From Cordylochernes scorpioides (Eukaryota; Arthropoda; Arachnida; Pseudoscorpiones; Chernetidae): a stretch of DNA of 64,000 bases. The notes beneath the pieces are model-generated. The model made no database searches and was not told the origin of the DNA. It was given only the letters and a program-made list of their open reading frames with translations. Every line of letters begins with the position of its first letter. The first letter of the stretch is position 1. Positions 1 to 12,400 of the stretch are shown here, piece by piece. The translations under genes and the position numbers were made by a program. The stretch covers positions 64,666,115 to 64,730,114 of the forward strand of contig CP092876.1 of assembly GCA_030710605.1 (NCBI GenBank), in the 5' to 3' direction.

Positions 1-37
1 GGTGTTTCCTTTCAAATGAAACGATTTCAAACGTCCG

Positions 38-1108
38 TTAGAACTTTATTTTTCGAACGTGAATTTTTTTCATGTGTTCTATGTGCTTCCCCTTCTTCTT
101 GGCTATCTCCCTGCATCGGACTTTCCAAGCTGCGAACACTTCCTTGACTTTGGAGAGCGAAACATTCGACCACTCCTCTTGTGCGGCTTTCCAAAGTCCG
201 GCCTCAGTTTTGGGACGTCGGTTGAAGAGCCGTTGTTTCAACATACCGAACCCGTAAAAATCCAGTGGGCTGGCGTCGGGAGACTTCACTGGAATGTCCG
301 AGTTCCTGATAAAATTTAGGCCTAGGGTGTCCTTCATTTCTTGTAGGAACTGTTGGGTTTTGTTGGAGGTATGGGAAGAGGCTTTGTCGTGATGAAGGAA
401 CACTTTGTCCATTTCCCCTGGGTAAAGGTCCTTCAGTTGTTCGATGACAGGTTTCAGAACGCATTCTATATAGAATTCTGAGTTCACCTTCACCTTCGAT
501 GGAACCTTTATGAGCGGAAGGACTCCACGGCCAGTCATTACCCCGACAACCATGAAACCTTTAAGGAAAGTTTCGGAGCATTGGTGAACCCAATTATCCG
601 GGACCTGATTGCCTCTTTTGATGTAACAGATCTTCCGGATTCCATTGCAATACGTCACATACATCCATGCTTCGTCCAATGTTGCAGTATATTCCGATCT
701 GGAACCGGCCAGGTGTTCCTCGTAGAGCCTCCGGGCATTCGTTGCACGGTTTTTCATGTGGAAAGGGGTGAGCTTGTGAACCTTGCCTTTTCGTCGGGTA
801 TCCAGTTCCAAATCTTTGTGAATGATGTTATTTATCGTTTTTAGCGATGTTCCACACATTCTGGAAAGTTGGCGCTGAGATGGTGGATTTTCAGTAGTTG
901 CTAGCCGCTTTACCTTGGAAACCGTGGCGGGGGTCCGCACCGGACGTGGTCGATCGACTTGAAATTTTTGCCCATTGGATTCAGCTTCCCTTTTCTTTCC
1001 GATGCCATTTACTACCCTACATATTGTAGCTTTGCCAACATCTAGTCCTTCTGCTTTTAGCTTTTTCACTATGACGCTATAACTGTTTCCTTCTTTGGAA
1101 AGCCGCAC
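38..1108 (-). pseudogene. DD41D Tc1/mariner transposase, N-terminally truncated
   Basis: A cut-and-paste DDE transposase. The open frame has about 356 codons, beginning at a GTG with no ATG. Helix-turn-helix-like segments lie near residues 10-35 and 70-95. Catalytic aspartates are visible in TLDEAW (about residue 145), HHDKASSH (about 241) and SPDASPLD (about 283). The second and third are separated by 41 residues, which is the spacing of the DD41D (rosa/VS) family rather than DD34D mariner or DD34E Tc1. The frame is open across the whole catalytic core. The first helix of the DNA-binding domain is missing because the coding sequence runs directly into the inverted copy of the 3' end at about 1094-1100. 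It is probably inactive for lack of a complete N terminus, although the catalytic core looks recent. Confidence 0.8.
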
Positions 1109-1286
1109 AAGAGGAGTGGTCGAATGTTTCGCTCTCCAAAGTCAAGGAAGTGTTCGCAGCTTGGAAAGTCCGATGCAGGGAGATAGCCAAGAAGAAGGGG
1201 AAGCACAGAACACATGAAAAAAATTCACGTTAGAAAAATAAAGTTCTAACGGACGTTTGAAATCGTTTCATTTGAAAGGAAACACC
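1094..1286. repeat. Inverted copy of the transposon 3' end (foldback arm)
   Basis: This stretch is the reverse complement of 1-197 and therefore includes about 125 bases of transposase C-terminal coding sequence in the wrong orientation. The junction with transposase N-terminal sequence is at about 1094-1100. The two arms could pair into a stem of about 195 bp around a loop of about 0.9 kb. Confidence 0.85.
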
Positions 1287-1293
1287 CTCCGTA

Positions 1294-2633
1294 TTTACAA
1301 CCCAGGTTCCTGGAGCGCAGAGCTCCAACTACCCGGGGAGTTCAGCTCACTAGTATGGACTAGTGTTGAGCGCTTTTAATCGCGTCCTGTTTTGATTGCT
1401 GAGTTGAACCAGTTGACCAGAAATTTCCATGCTGAGGTTGAGTCTGGGAGGAACATTGCTAATTATCTTTAGTAGAGAAAATATTTGACGATATTGTAGC
1501 AGAGAATTTATTATTTTATTAACATAGTATCATTTTTATGGGTATATTTTGCTACTCTGTAAACTTCCCTCATTGCTTTCTTTTGTTTATCCTTCATAGA
1601 TGTTCTTGCCTAGAATAAATTGCTGTCATCCTGAAGTTTGTCTTTCCTAATTTTCCAAGTGACATTTTGGTGGAGATGCTGGGTACTCCTGAAGTCTGTC
1701 TTTCCTAATTTTCCACGTGGCAATATTATTGAAAAGAAACCCATTGCCAGTAAATTTATTTGTTAAAAAATTTACAGTACAATATCAGAACGATCTGCGG
1801 ATAACAAACTGACTCAATTCCTGGGAGATTTCACCATTGATGAGTCAAACTTCCCAATATTTGTACATCGCAGTAAGTACAGTAAGAAGTTGTTTCATTT
1901 ATAAAAATGCGCAGTAAAAATATTATTTAGTGAATTCCTTCGATAGGCTTCCATGAATGTCGTTTATAAATTTTAGAACGAATAGATAGTAAAAGTGTGA
2001 CTTTGGAATAACTGTGGCAATCTTGTAAAAAAAGATTCAAAAGAAAAATTGTCGACATAGAGTTAGAATACATGATTGTTTGCTGCAATTGTAATTCAGA
2101 ATTATATTACAATGTGTATAATATTTGTAAGTTGTTCAAGTCATTTTCTACGTATATAACAACACCAAAAACACTAAACTTTCCCCCAAAATATTATTCT
2201 TATTCCATTTTTAAACAAATTCAATCCTCTAATTTATAAATTTGATCATTTTAGAAAGGTCTGTAGAGACATTATTTGATATAATACAATAATTAAAAAA
2301 ATCATTAATAGATAGCAATCGAATTTAGAATTGTAATTTGTTTTTAATAACTTTAGTATGAAATAATACTTGCGGAAGAGCATGGCTCGATGCATTTTCT
2401 TGAAATTATATGTATTCACCTCTATAGACTTCTGATCTCATGTCCCTAAGCTGCATTCTTTAGTAAATACAGTAAATAAAAGAAAAACAATCCAATACAG
2501 TATTAGAGCAGTCTTGAGATCAATTTGGTAAAACCGCTGAGAGGATTCACTACTGACGAGCCAAGCCTTCTTATCTAACAATTATTATCATTCCAGTAAT
2601 GTCTATGTGGGTAGAGTAGTTAATAGTTTTAAA
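1294..2633. other. Gene-free AT-rich spacer with short repeats
   Basis: No coding sequence recognised. An imperfect direct repeat of about 32 bp, containing TGTCTTTCCTAATTTTCCA, sits at 1627-1660 and 1687-1718, and a related sequence recurs twice at 20.67-20.82 kb. A motif ending in a GATGAGTCAAAC-like string at 1780-1860 and again at 2495-2580 resembles a dispersed element found in the Kunitz array (see segment E). Confidence 0.5.
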
Positions 2634-3033
2634 TACAGGGTGATCCAAAAGTCCCGCACTATTTTAAAAATTAATAACTCCGCGAATATTTGCGCTAGAG
2701 CAATGCGGTAAACACCATTGTATTCAGGATGCAATGGGATTTTTTATGGCAAATAATGAAAAATTCGAAATTGATTTTAGTTACAATTTTATTCGCCAGA
2801 TGGCGCTCTACCAGAAACAGAGATTCAGCGGCCAGATTGTTTGATAAATTGAAAAATATAACTGATCGACACGTATTTTCCCTTTTTGAATACCAGGAAA
2901 GAACCCTAATAATATCAAATAACAAATTAATAAAACACCACTTCGCCAAAAGTATGAAGAATTGGTTAACGATTTTCAAATACAATCAGAGATATGTAAA
3001 ATAGGTAAATGCAAATTAAAACATGTAGCAAAA
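2634..3033 (+). repeat. Inverted repeat pair, left copy (TIR-like, contains a short ORF)
   Basis: Begins at a TA followed by CAGGGTGATCCAAAAGTCCC, a typical DNA-transposon terminus. The whole block recurs in inverted orientation at 13,467-13,860 with only scattered differences. It contains a 91-codon open frame (2729-3004) that is open in both copies with few amino-acid changes; no protein family is recognised. Either two separate non-autonomous insertions or the long terminal repeats of one element now interrupted by LINEs. Confidence 0.75.
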
Positions 3034-3769
3034 ATATGTATATTTTATATGGGGTTTTGTGAAATAGATTGAATGTTTGAAAAACACTGCTGATAGCAAT
3101 ACACGAATTTTTGAAATGTTAATATAGTATCAAAAATTATGATGGCACTATTAATAGTATTTATTGCTATAAGAAATGTGTAGTTTCTTGACTGATTGGC
3201 GACCCTTGACTATTTAACTGGATATTTGTCATGATCCAACAAATGAAATATAGAGGGGAGTGACAAAATATATTTGTCGTACTTTATTCCAAATATCCTA
3301 TGGGCTTGTCAAATGTTATCATTGTTTATTATACTGTACACAATTTTAAAAAATGTGTCCCCTCAAATAAAAATAATTTTTAAATCGACCTTTTGCGTTG
3401 AAAAACGTGGTAGTAAAATCATTTTGTATTATTATTTTTTTTTTCAAAAAATTTCTATAGTTATTGGTGTACAAAAAATATTCCTTATGCTATTTCTTTT
3501 AATGAGCGAAAAGCAAAAACTAAACATAAGGGGGAAAATTGTGTGTACCAGTGTTATTCGAGAAGTTATAACACTCTGGTTTGCACGACATAATATGTGA
3601 GCAAATGACAAACAAAATATTACTGTTCACAAAAAATAGAGTCAAGATATGAGGACAGAATTTATTATCCCCATATCCCAACACAAAGAGCTGCAAAATA
3701 TTGGTAGATAATATAATACATGGCGGCTTATCTAACACATGAGGTAACTGCTTTTTCTCTTGTATTAGG
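3034..3769. other. AT-rich spacer, nothing recognised
   Basis: Between the left repeat and the transposase remnant. Short open frames here have low-complexity composition and no recognisable motif. Confidence 0.4.
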
Positions 3770-4526
3770 TCACAATCCTTGCTCAATGTGGCACCCTTTA
3801 TTCTCAATCACCACCTGGAGACGATAAATGACAGAATGGACAGCATTAAATAACATATATATATCTGTTAAAATTGATAAAACGTGCCATCTGATAGAAG
3901 CCTTCAACATGGCCAATGTGGTAGGCCAGCATCGATAAACACACGATTTAATGTACCCCCATAGACAAAAATCGCAAGGCGTCAAGTCTGGTGATCTTGG
4001 AGGCCACTGGTATATAGAGTGGCGACTTATCATACGATTTTCACCGAACGTATCCTTCAGCTATTGTTTGGCACCTCGGGAGATATGAAGAGGTCCTCCA
4101 TCTTTCATGAATGTTATTTCGCTTAGTGCTTTTGCCCTGCACAATATGGGAATACCCTTTTCTCTCAAAAGTTGAACATAACGTTCACCAGTTACAAAAA
4201 CGGTTTTAAAAGTTCTTCCATTGATTTTTCAAAGAAAAATGGCCCAATAATAAAAGAAGTGAACCCACACAAAACTAACTCTAGGCTGGTAAAGTGACAT
4301 TTCTGTAAAAATCCTAGGGTTTTCTGTTGCCCAAATGCGGCTGTTTTGAATGTTAAATTCTCCGTTTAGAGAATAGTGAGCATCATCTGTCCACAGAACA
4401 TTCGACAGCCAGTTTTCATCAATATCAATTTGCCATAAAACCCATACAGCGAATTCTTGACGCATCTCAAAATCGCCAACTTTCAGCTCGTGAAATCTTT
4501 GAATTTTGTATGGGTACACTCAATAG
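3770..4526 (-). pseudogene. Decayed Tc1/mariner-superfamily transposase
   Basis: Three pieces of a DDE transposase can be read on the minus strand. WTDDAHYSLNG at about 4370-4400 contains the first catalytic Asp. A KDGGPLHI-like string near 4090-4110 corresponds to the second. WPPRSPDLTPCDFCLWGY near 3960-4010 contains the third. Frames change and stops intervene between them. This is a different family from the element at 1-1291. The N-terminal DNA-binding domain is missing, cut off at about 4520 where a LINE begins. Together with the TIR-like repeats at 2634 and 13,860 it may be what remains of one long-TIR element. Confidence 0.7.
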
Positions 4527-6239
4527 AGACATTAAGTGAAGCGTCTTCGGATATCACAATCATACTCGACGAATTTAACGTAAAAGTTCAATTTGGGGAT
4601 CACCTGTCCAGGATAACAAAAGTCAGCAGGTTGAGGACATGCTAACCGACCTCGACCTTACACCGTTAAATAACGGAGAGAACACCTACCTATCTAAGTC
4701 CACAGGCACAGAATCCGCAATAGACATCACAGCGATAAATTACAACATCGCACCCACAACACAATGGAAAATCCTGAGAGGTGCAATCAGTGACCACAGA
4801 CCAATTTTAACAACCTAGAGGTAGACGTAAAGACCTGCGGATACCTCACTGGAAGAACCACAACATCGAGGCAGTAATTTCAGAGAGAGAGATAATATCA
4901 ATGAACTTCTTAAAAAATAAAACAGAAGAAAACAGAAAGGAACTCATTGAAATTAGTCACAAAATAGAACAAGAAATTTGGATATGCAAACAAGAAAAAT
5001 GGCAGAATTCTGCGAAAAAATGGATCCAAGAAAGGACAGCCAACACTGGAATACGATTAGAGTGTTAAAGAACAATCAAAACCAACACCAATCCTCCAAT
5101 ACTCTAACCGATATGAATAGAACAGCGAGAACGAGAACAAACAGATGGCTGACATAATTGCTGAATATCTTTCAAGCACTTCTATACTCAACTATACGAA
5201 TGAAGAAAGGACTCTAAAAATAATATAAAACAGTTAGTTAAACAAGCAAGAAACTTCCATCAACAAGATATTTTCTCGAGAGACTTCACACTGAATGAGC
5301 TAAACTTATCAATAAAAAAATCCAAGAGGTCACCAAGAGATAATCTAATCTTTGGTCAAATGATTAAACACTTTGAAGACAAAGCTGATAATCAACTCCT
5401 ACGAATACTGAACATTTCATGGCAAACTGGTAAACTACCAAAGAATTGGAAGATATCAATTATAGTGCCAATACTGAAGCCAAACAAAGATGCCAAGGAA
5501 TACAAGAACTATTAGCCAATTGCTCTCCCCAGCATACTTTGTAAAATACCAGAACGAATTATCCACTCTAGGCTCATAGTCTGGCTCACTAACAATAATA
5601 AAATAAACCTCTACCAAACTGCCTATAGATCCCAGCACTGTACGACTGATCAACTGTTCTACTTCTGTCAATCAATAATAGATTCTTTCCAGGAAAAACC
5701 GCCAAAGAAGACCACGGCTATATTCCTTGATATGACCTCAGCTTTTGATCGAGTGTGGAGGGAGAAATTACGTGAAAAGCTGCACAACATCGGAGTAAGA
5801 GGAAAAACCTTAATCTGGATTGCAGACTTCTTAAGGGGAAGAAGGTTAAAGGTTCGGGTCAATGGAGAATTTTCCAAGGAAGGAAGAACATGGGCTGGTG
5901 TAACTCAGGGATCTGTGCTCAGTCCTCTACTCTATCTGCTATATATTAACGACATCCATCCTTACCTCACTGAAGACACAAAGGTTGCCTGTTATGCAGA
6001 TGAAATAGCCATATGGCACACAAGTAGCAGCATAGAAAAATCGTAAAAAATACTGAACACATCAATGAGAGGACTGGAAAAGTGGGCAATGGAACTCCAA
6101 ATGACCATAAACCCAATAAAACCAAACCTATGCGTCTTCTCCACTCACAGGGAAAAAGGCATAAATATAACCACAAAATAAGCATAAACAAACAAATATT
6201 TGATAAAATTAGAAATCCATAATACCTAGGTGTGATACT
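4527..6239 (+). pseudogene. LINE pol fragment: endonuclease C-terminus and reverse transcriptase
   Basis: A degenerate non-LTR retrotransposon pol read in several frames. At 4540-4830 the end of an AP-type endonuclease ends in the SDHRPI motif. Reverse transcriptase follows: KNYxPIALPSILCK near 5500, AIFLDMTSAFDRVW at about 5725-5765 (first catalytic Asp), GVTQGSVLSPLLY near 5900-5940 and CYADEIAIW near 5990, where the usual FADD/YADD box has become YADE. Stops and frameshifts occur throughout, including inside the PIALP block and just after the YADE box. Dead copy. Confidence 0.75.
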
Positions 6240-6490
6240 GCAGTCCTGGATCTTTCAAGTTGGTCTCGAGGACCACGCCATCACCATCTCCTAAGCGGCG
6301 AAGTACGCGATCTACGTATTCATCGCATGTCGCTGGAGACCCACTGGCGATTCTCCACCAAATTCTGCAGCGCTGGCAGAGGCGCCATATTCATTGTACA
6401 TAGTGTATATAATGCATATTATCTTTTTTTAATAGTGCAGACTGTGCATGTATTGACAAGATGTGTCAACAAAATTATTTTAATTATTAT
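6240..6490 (-). mobile_element. Solo-LTR-like insertion inside the LINE
   Basis: This block interrupts the LINE just after its YLGV-like position, and LINE coding resumes at about 6490. Its reverse complement matches 38,296-38,505 and 44,866-45,075 in the Kunitz array. That family shares a GACAATTGACAATTA start followed by TTGACATCT with the 3' part of the LTR fragments at 42.2 and 56.0 kb, so it is probably a related solo LTR. Confidence 0.55.
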
Positions 6491-6828
6491 TGATGAGGAA
6501 TTGGAATTTTCAGAACACATAATTAGCACCTCAAATAGAGCTATCAGAAAACTAAACATTCTGAGAAGGCTATGTGGAAAAAATTGGGGAGCAAAACCCA
6601 GAATTCTCAGAACAAGATATACCACCTTAATAAGGCCGATAATGGAATATGCAACACCGGTCTGGGCTCCCTCAAGCTCATCACTAAAAGTAAGACTAGA
6701 CAGTGTTCAAGCAAAAGCGGCCAAAATAATCACTGGTGCTGTTTCATCCACCAACAATTAGAAAATTCAGAGAGAATGTGTTCTAGACCTACTCGCTCGA
6801 AAGCAAAAGACAAAATAAAAACAACTTG
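6491..6828 (+). pseudogene. LINE pol continuation (RT thumb region)
   Basis: Resumes the frame interrupted at 6240, with IDEELEFSEHI, then LIRPIMEYATPVWA and a downstream QAKAAKIITGA segment, the conserved region after the RT palm in jockey/CR1-like elements. It stops at about 6760. The RNase H that would follow may be the fragment at 12.5-13.3 kb, displaced by the LINE insertions in between. Confidence 0.65.
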
Positions 6829-8309
6829 GATCAGCACTTCGGAAACGAGGAACCAGAGGACGAGATCTCTCTGACCACTTGTGGTTTAGTAGATCCGCCC
6901 TTTTCTGAGAATGAGGTGGAACTGACGACTTTCAAGTTCGGGAAAAGGAAATCTCCTGGTCCCGAAGGGATCGATAACACGGTCGTGAAAGCCCTGGTAA
7001 GGATGCACCCATCGCTTCTTTCCAGGTTACTCAATAGGTGCCTGGACACTGGTGCATTTCCTGAGGCATGGAAGGTTGCCCGAGTAGTGCTTCTCGAAAA
7101 GTCTGGTAGAAAGGGTAATTCTCCTAATGATTATCGTCCGCTTTCTTTACTAGTGTGTCTAGGTATGGTCCTGGATAGCCTACTAGCTCAGCGACTGAAG
7201 CATTGGCTTGAGAGTAATGAACTCCTTTCCTCTTTCCAACATGGTTTTAGGGAAGGGAAGTCCACAACCACAGCTCTGAACGAGGTGTTAGAGGGGGTTG
7301 AGATGGGCTTAAATAAGGGTGCTTGGGTTCTTTTCGTGGCCCTGGACAGTGATGGCGCGTTCAACTCCATGAGCTGGACCAAGTTGATGAGAAATTTGAT
7401 GGACATGGGTTGTCCTGATAATTTGTGCAGCTTGGTTCGTGACATCCTGAGGGATAGACGGATTAGCCTCAGTTTTGGTGGGCGGAGTTGGAAAGAAACT
7501 GTGCTAGGGGTTGCCCCCAGGGCTCTTGCTGCGGACCTATTCTGTGGAATATCCTGGTAAACACCGTTTTCCAGGAGGAGCTCCCTGAGGGAGCCAGGCT
7601 GGTTCTCTATGCTGACGACCAGTTCCTCATCATTGAGGCTGCTTCGAGAGCAAGGCTGAGAAGTGTGTTGGAACTTCTCTCCAAATTCTCTCGATCTGGG
7701 CCCATGACTCTGGCCTTAAGTTCAATGTCTCCAAAACTAAAGCCCTCAGCTTTAAGCCTAGGGACATAAGAACTAAAAGGAAAGGGATCAAATGGGAACA
7801 CAATCCGGCTATCCGGATGGAAGGACGGAGGGTAGCGTTGGTCAATAGAATGACCATTCTGGGGGTGGTCATTGATGACAAGATGGGTTGGCAATACCAG
7901 GCGGAGGAGATGGTGGCGAGAGGCAGGGAGGCGTTGTGCAGACCTGTCCTGGTTGGCTCTCAACAGGGGGGGGGGGGGGGGGGGAGAAGGAGGGTACTAT
8001 TTTTAGGAACCTCTGCCTCTCCTGTGTCGAGCCAATCTTGCTATATGCTTCCGGGGCTTGGTGGCGCCGAAACAGGGATCAGAAGGTGGCAACAACTCTA
8101 GAGAGAGTGCAGAGGACAGCGGCACTCAGAATCACAGGGGGATATCGCACTACCAGCAGTGAGGCCTTTTTGGTCCTCGCTGGGCTCATTCCCCTGGGAT
8201 TGAAACTAGAGGAGGAGACCATCAGACATCAGAGAACAGGGAAGATGCCCTGGGACTTGAAGCGGGGGCCCTGGAATCGAAGAGAATTCCAAGGAAGCCT
8301 CCGCAGTGG
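6829..8309 (+). pseudogene. Second LINE, reverse transcriptase (R1/LOA-like)
   Basis: A non-LTR reverse transcriptase from another family. Motifs in order: KSPGPEGIDN (about 6950), NDYRPLSLLVCLG (about 7130), QHGFREGKSTTTALNE (about 7240), VALDSDGAFNSM (about 7340, catalytic Asp region), GCPQGSCCGPILWN (about 7500-7545), LYADDQFLI (about 7600, intact YADD), then MTILGVVIDDKM and LLYASGAWW. A frameshift lies between the palm block and the PQG motif near 7500, and another near the poly-G tract at 7968-7983, which probably slipped. The 5' part with the endonuclease is absent, so the copy is 5' truncated or interrupted at about 6829. Confidence 0.75.
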
Positions 8310-9152
8310 TTGCCAAAGTGGAATTGGAGTCCTGGAGGGCCTACAGGGATTGGCACGGAGGTTTTCACTGATTGTAGTAAGTCTGGAACCAATACTGGAG
8401 CTGGGGTAGTGATATTCACTAATGGAGAGCTGATCTTCCAAGAAAGTTTAACACTCAGAGTGGACGAATTGGTCTTTTCAGCCGAGCTGGTTGCGATCAG
8501 GGTAGCCCTCAGAGTGTGTGCCGAGAAGAACTTCAGCCCGGACTGCCTCTATTCAGATTGTATGTCGGCCCTCGTCGCCATCAATCTGGAGAAAGGGCAA
8601 CTCGCGCATCAAATAATCCAGGAGCTGGAGATGATGACGCGGGCTCCGGAGCTCCCTTGGTTTAGGAGACACAGCCTCATCGAAGGTAATGAGTTCGCAG
8701 ACAGGATCGCTAAGGCAGAATGCTTTAGAGGTAGATCACTGAGGACCCCAGTGACCAAGAAAGAAGTTTATAGGAGGATCAGGGGGCACGTCCAGGACTT
8801 ATGGTTGGACAGATGGAGGAACAGTGTGAAGGGGAGAGAGGTATTCAATGGGGTAACAACACCCAAGTACCTCTGTAAGGTAATGTCCCACAAACTCATT
8901 AGGGTAGTTCGGGACATGGGCTCTTCCCCAAATCTCCACAGATTTAAAATTAAGAGAAACCCTGATTGCGTCTATGGAGAAAGGGATATGAATGCACGCC
9001 ACTACGTCTTGGATTGTCCATGGGTAGTGGGTGTGCAGGAAGAGAGAAGGAGGGCGAGGGGCGCGATCGAGAGTAAGCTGCTGAGAAATCACAGCAAGCT
9101 TCTTAAGAAAGCCCACGACGTGGCAGCTGAGCTTTTCCTCAGCTGTGAGTGA
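8310..9152 (+). pseudogene. Second LINE, RNase H and C-terminal domain
   Basis: A 280-codon open frame continuing the preceding LINE. EVFTDCSKSG carries the first RNase H Asp, FSAELVAIRVAL the Glu, LYSDCMSALVA the second Asp, and IEGNEFADRIAK the last acidic residue. A Cys/His-rich tail (CVYGERDMNARHYVLDC) follows. The RNase H residues look complete, so this part decayed little. It belongs with 6829-8309 as one R1/LOA/I-type element. Confidence 0.75.
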
Positions 9153-9439
9153 ACAGAGTCGACCGGGGGCTGCCTCCCCGCGGTCCCTGCTGGACACAGT
9201 AGATAGTTTCCTATTTTGCTATGATTAAAGGCCACCGGTATAGAAATCCTTCCAAACACGTTGTCTGGGAGGTGGTGTTTCCAGGTACAATGTCCAAGCA
9301 CTAGCTTGGATACTGTTACTTGGCTTATGAGTTGAACAGAATAGCAGCGAAGGGCATGCTTCGCATGCCAGATTGTGGACCTAAAGGTCTGGGTGGCCAT
9401 CTGCTTCTAGGGTATACCAACTATGCTTAGGTGGGATCC
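9153..9439. other. LINE 3' untranslated region or spacer
   Basis: No coding potential recognised. It lies between the stop of the plus-strand LINE and the tail-to-tail minus-strand LINE, so it probably contains both 3' untranslated regions. Confidence 0.4.
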
Positions 9440-12400
9440 TCCAGTTCTTGTTTATTTTGGCTATTGATTCTATTTCTTTAAAAGTAAGTTTATTTTTCTG
9501 CTGCAAGGGTTCTTTTGTGCCTTTTTTTCGCTAGCGCATCAGCAACTTCATTGCCTTCAATGCTAACATGTAAGGGCATCCATTGAAGGTGAATTTTTGA
9601 GGTATTGAGAGTTTTTGGAGATAACCAATTATGCTCCTGCTTACTTTGCCTCAAAGATCCCCTGTGTGACGCAAGTGCTGTATGGCACTTCTACTCTCAG
9701 TAAGAATCCATATATCGTGATGTTTAATGTTTCTGATGGATTTTAAGACTTCATAGATGGCTATAAGTTCTGATCTGAAGACTGAGCAAAATTCTGGGTT
9801 TCTTCTGTTTATTTTCTCAATGCCATTTGTGGTTTTGATGAGACAGCCACTGCCAGTGTGTCCCAACTCGTCTCTGCTACCATCGGTATAGATAGTTATT
9901 GCATTTTTAGGAATTTTATATTAATTATTTCTAATGATAATTGTTTTAAGTATTCTGGATTTTGGTATTGTCTGTTGGTGGGTTCATTTAAAGTGGCATT
10001 AAAAATAACATTTTGTTAATGGTTCGCATGGAGATATTTTTTCAGCTAATTTATTTTTCCACTTTATATTTTAAAAATCCATTTCTTTTGGCCAGGTGGA
10101 GAGGGCCTTCTTTTTTGAATCTTATATTGGGTTCCCAATTAAGTATGTAATTGAAAGTTCTGTGTTTGTTTTCATAAATCTTGATTTTGTTTATATATTT
10201 TGGCAGATTGTAGCTTATTTATTCTATCCTTCAAGGGCATAATGTCTGCCTCGTAAAGTACAATATTATTAGGGCAGGTTTTTCGAAGACCTGTAATATT
10301 TCTGGCTGCACTTAGTTGTATCCTTTCCAGTGATTTTAGATTTGTTTCAGATGCTGTACCATAGATTTGATATCCATATTCCAAGATAGGTCTCATTAGA
10401 GATGTGTAAGTTAATTTTAGTGTTGTTGCTTCAGCTCCCCACTCTTCCTGAAATATATTTCTAGATTTTTAGTCGGTCTCTTCATTTTCTAACAACTCCT
10501 TCAATATGCTTACTGGTTTTAATTTCTGGATCCAGGGTGTAGCCGAGATATTTAGGATGTTTATTATATTGTAATTGTTGTTCTTTCAGAATAATATTTG
10601 GTCTTATTTTGTATAGTTTCTTATCGGAAGTAAAAAGACAGGTTTCAAATTTTTGGGGGTTAAATTCTAATTTATGTTTATTAGCAAATTTTTCTAGGTG
10701 GAGAAGAGTCTTGTTGAAATCTCTTTCAGCTTTTTTCCAGTTAGTGTTACTGCTCCATAGAATAATGTCATCAGCGAAAAGTCCAATATTGGTTTTATTT
10801 GAAAATTTTTCTTCTATGCCTGCAATAAATAGGGTGAAGAGAGTTGGGCTAAGGATTGATCCTTGTGGTAATCCTTGGTACAATTTGAAGGTTTTAGATA
10901 GATTGCCATTATATTTGACCCTGATTTATATATTTTTAAGGGAATTATTTATCCAAGTGATAGCTTTTCCATCAATTTTGAAATGTTTGTATAATTTTGT
11001 AATTAACTTGTTTTCCATACCCCTTATCAAAAGCTTGTGTAAGATCTAAAAAGCAGCTATGGTGTGGTTAGTTGGTTTTTTTGTTTTGTGCATCTTTTAT
11101 TTTTTGTGTGAAAATAAGAGTTGGTCTATTGTCCCATGTCCTTTCCTAAATCCATATTGTTCTTCTGGTAAGAGATTTCTTGTGTCGGGGTGGTAGGTGA
11201 GTCGTCTGAGTATAATTTTTTCCATTAATTTGCAGCAAATATTTGTTAGGGAGATAGGTCGGTAGTTTTTTGGGTCATCAGCAGATTTGTCAAGTTTTTT
11301 AATGGGAATTATTGTTGCATTTTTACAGTCTTGAGGCAATTTGCCAGTTTTCCAGGAGTTATTGAGAATATTAAGAAGTCTTTCTTTGCCAATTTTACCC
11401 AAGTTTGATATCATTCGGCCATGGATTCCATCTGGCCCAGGAGTCTTGTTTAGGTCAGTGTTTTCTAATGCATAAGCTAGCTTTTTCATATTGATTTTTT
11501 TCATAGAAAATATTATGAGTGCTGGTGACATTTTACAGTTATGAATAATCTTTCGGGCCTTTTTTCAACCTTGATTTTACTACTTATTTGATATGAATTA
11601 CCTAAAAGATTGGCAGCAATTTTGTCATTAGTTGCTGGTGTACTATCTGTATTCTTAATCATATTTGTGTTTTCAGTTTTTGGCTGGGCTCTGTCAATTT
11701 TTTTTGCCAAATTCTAAAGTTTTGTATTTGGGTTTCTTGGGTTGAGGTTTTCACAAGTTTGTTTCCATTTTTTCCTTTTCACATTTACGTATAATCTTTT
11801 TATTTTTGCAATCACAATGTTCAGTTCAATTATACAATTTGTTTGGTTTGGGTGCACTTTTTTTTGTAGTTCATTTCTTTTAGTTATAAGTGTTTGAATA
11901 TTTTTCCCTGGTGTGTATAATTTGAAATTCATTTCTTAATATTATCTCTTGGTATTGAAACTTTGGCTGCTTCAATAATGGTGTTTTCGAAAGATATCAT
12001 ATTAGCCTTTTGAAGTTCCAGAATTTTTCTTAATTGAGCTAGTTTTGGTCTTGGTGCTAATTTCTATCAAATTAGGCAAATGATCACTTCCCAAACTTTT
12101 TAATATTTGCTATTTGCATTTGTGGAAAATGTCAGGATAGTAAGGGCTTATATCAAGGGCTTGTGCAGTATTATAGCTTGTATGAATGATGGGTAGGATT
12201 CCCATCATTTAAGCACATATAAGGCATTGTCGTCAAATATGTTTGATAGTATTTTGCCTCTTGGGTTTGGCGTAGGACATCCCCATAGTTGATGTTTGGC
12301 ATTAAGGTCACCTACAATAATAGTGTTGTCTGTAAGAAATTGAGCCATCTTCCATCGTCAATAAATGTATTGTTTGGAGGGTGATACATATTGTATATGT

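Larger units (their letters stand above)
1..1291 (-). mobile_element. Tc1/mariner element, DD41D (rosa-like) type, clipped by the window edge
   Basis: The window opens inside the terminal inverted repeat: bases 1-53 recur inverted up to 1286. On the right the repeat probably continues five more bases to a TA dinucleotide at 1292-1293, the expected target duplication, so about five left-end bases lie outside the window. The arms are far longer than a normal Tc1/mariner terminus: 1-197 matches the inverse of 1094-1286 with one substitution near base 54, a 2 bp indel near base 80 and few other differences. The transposase lies between the arms on the minus strand. Confidence 0.85.
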
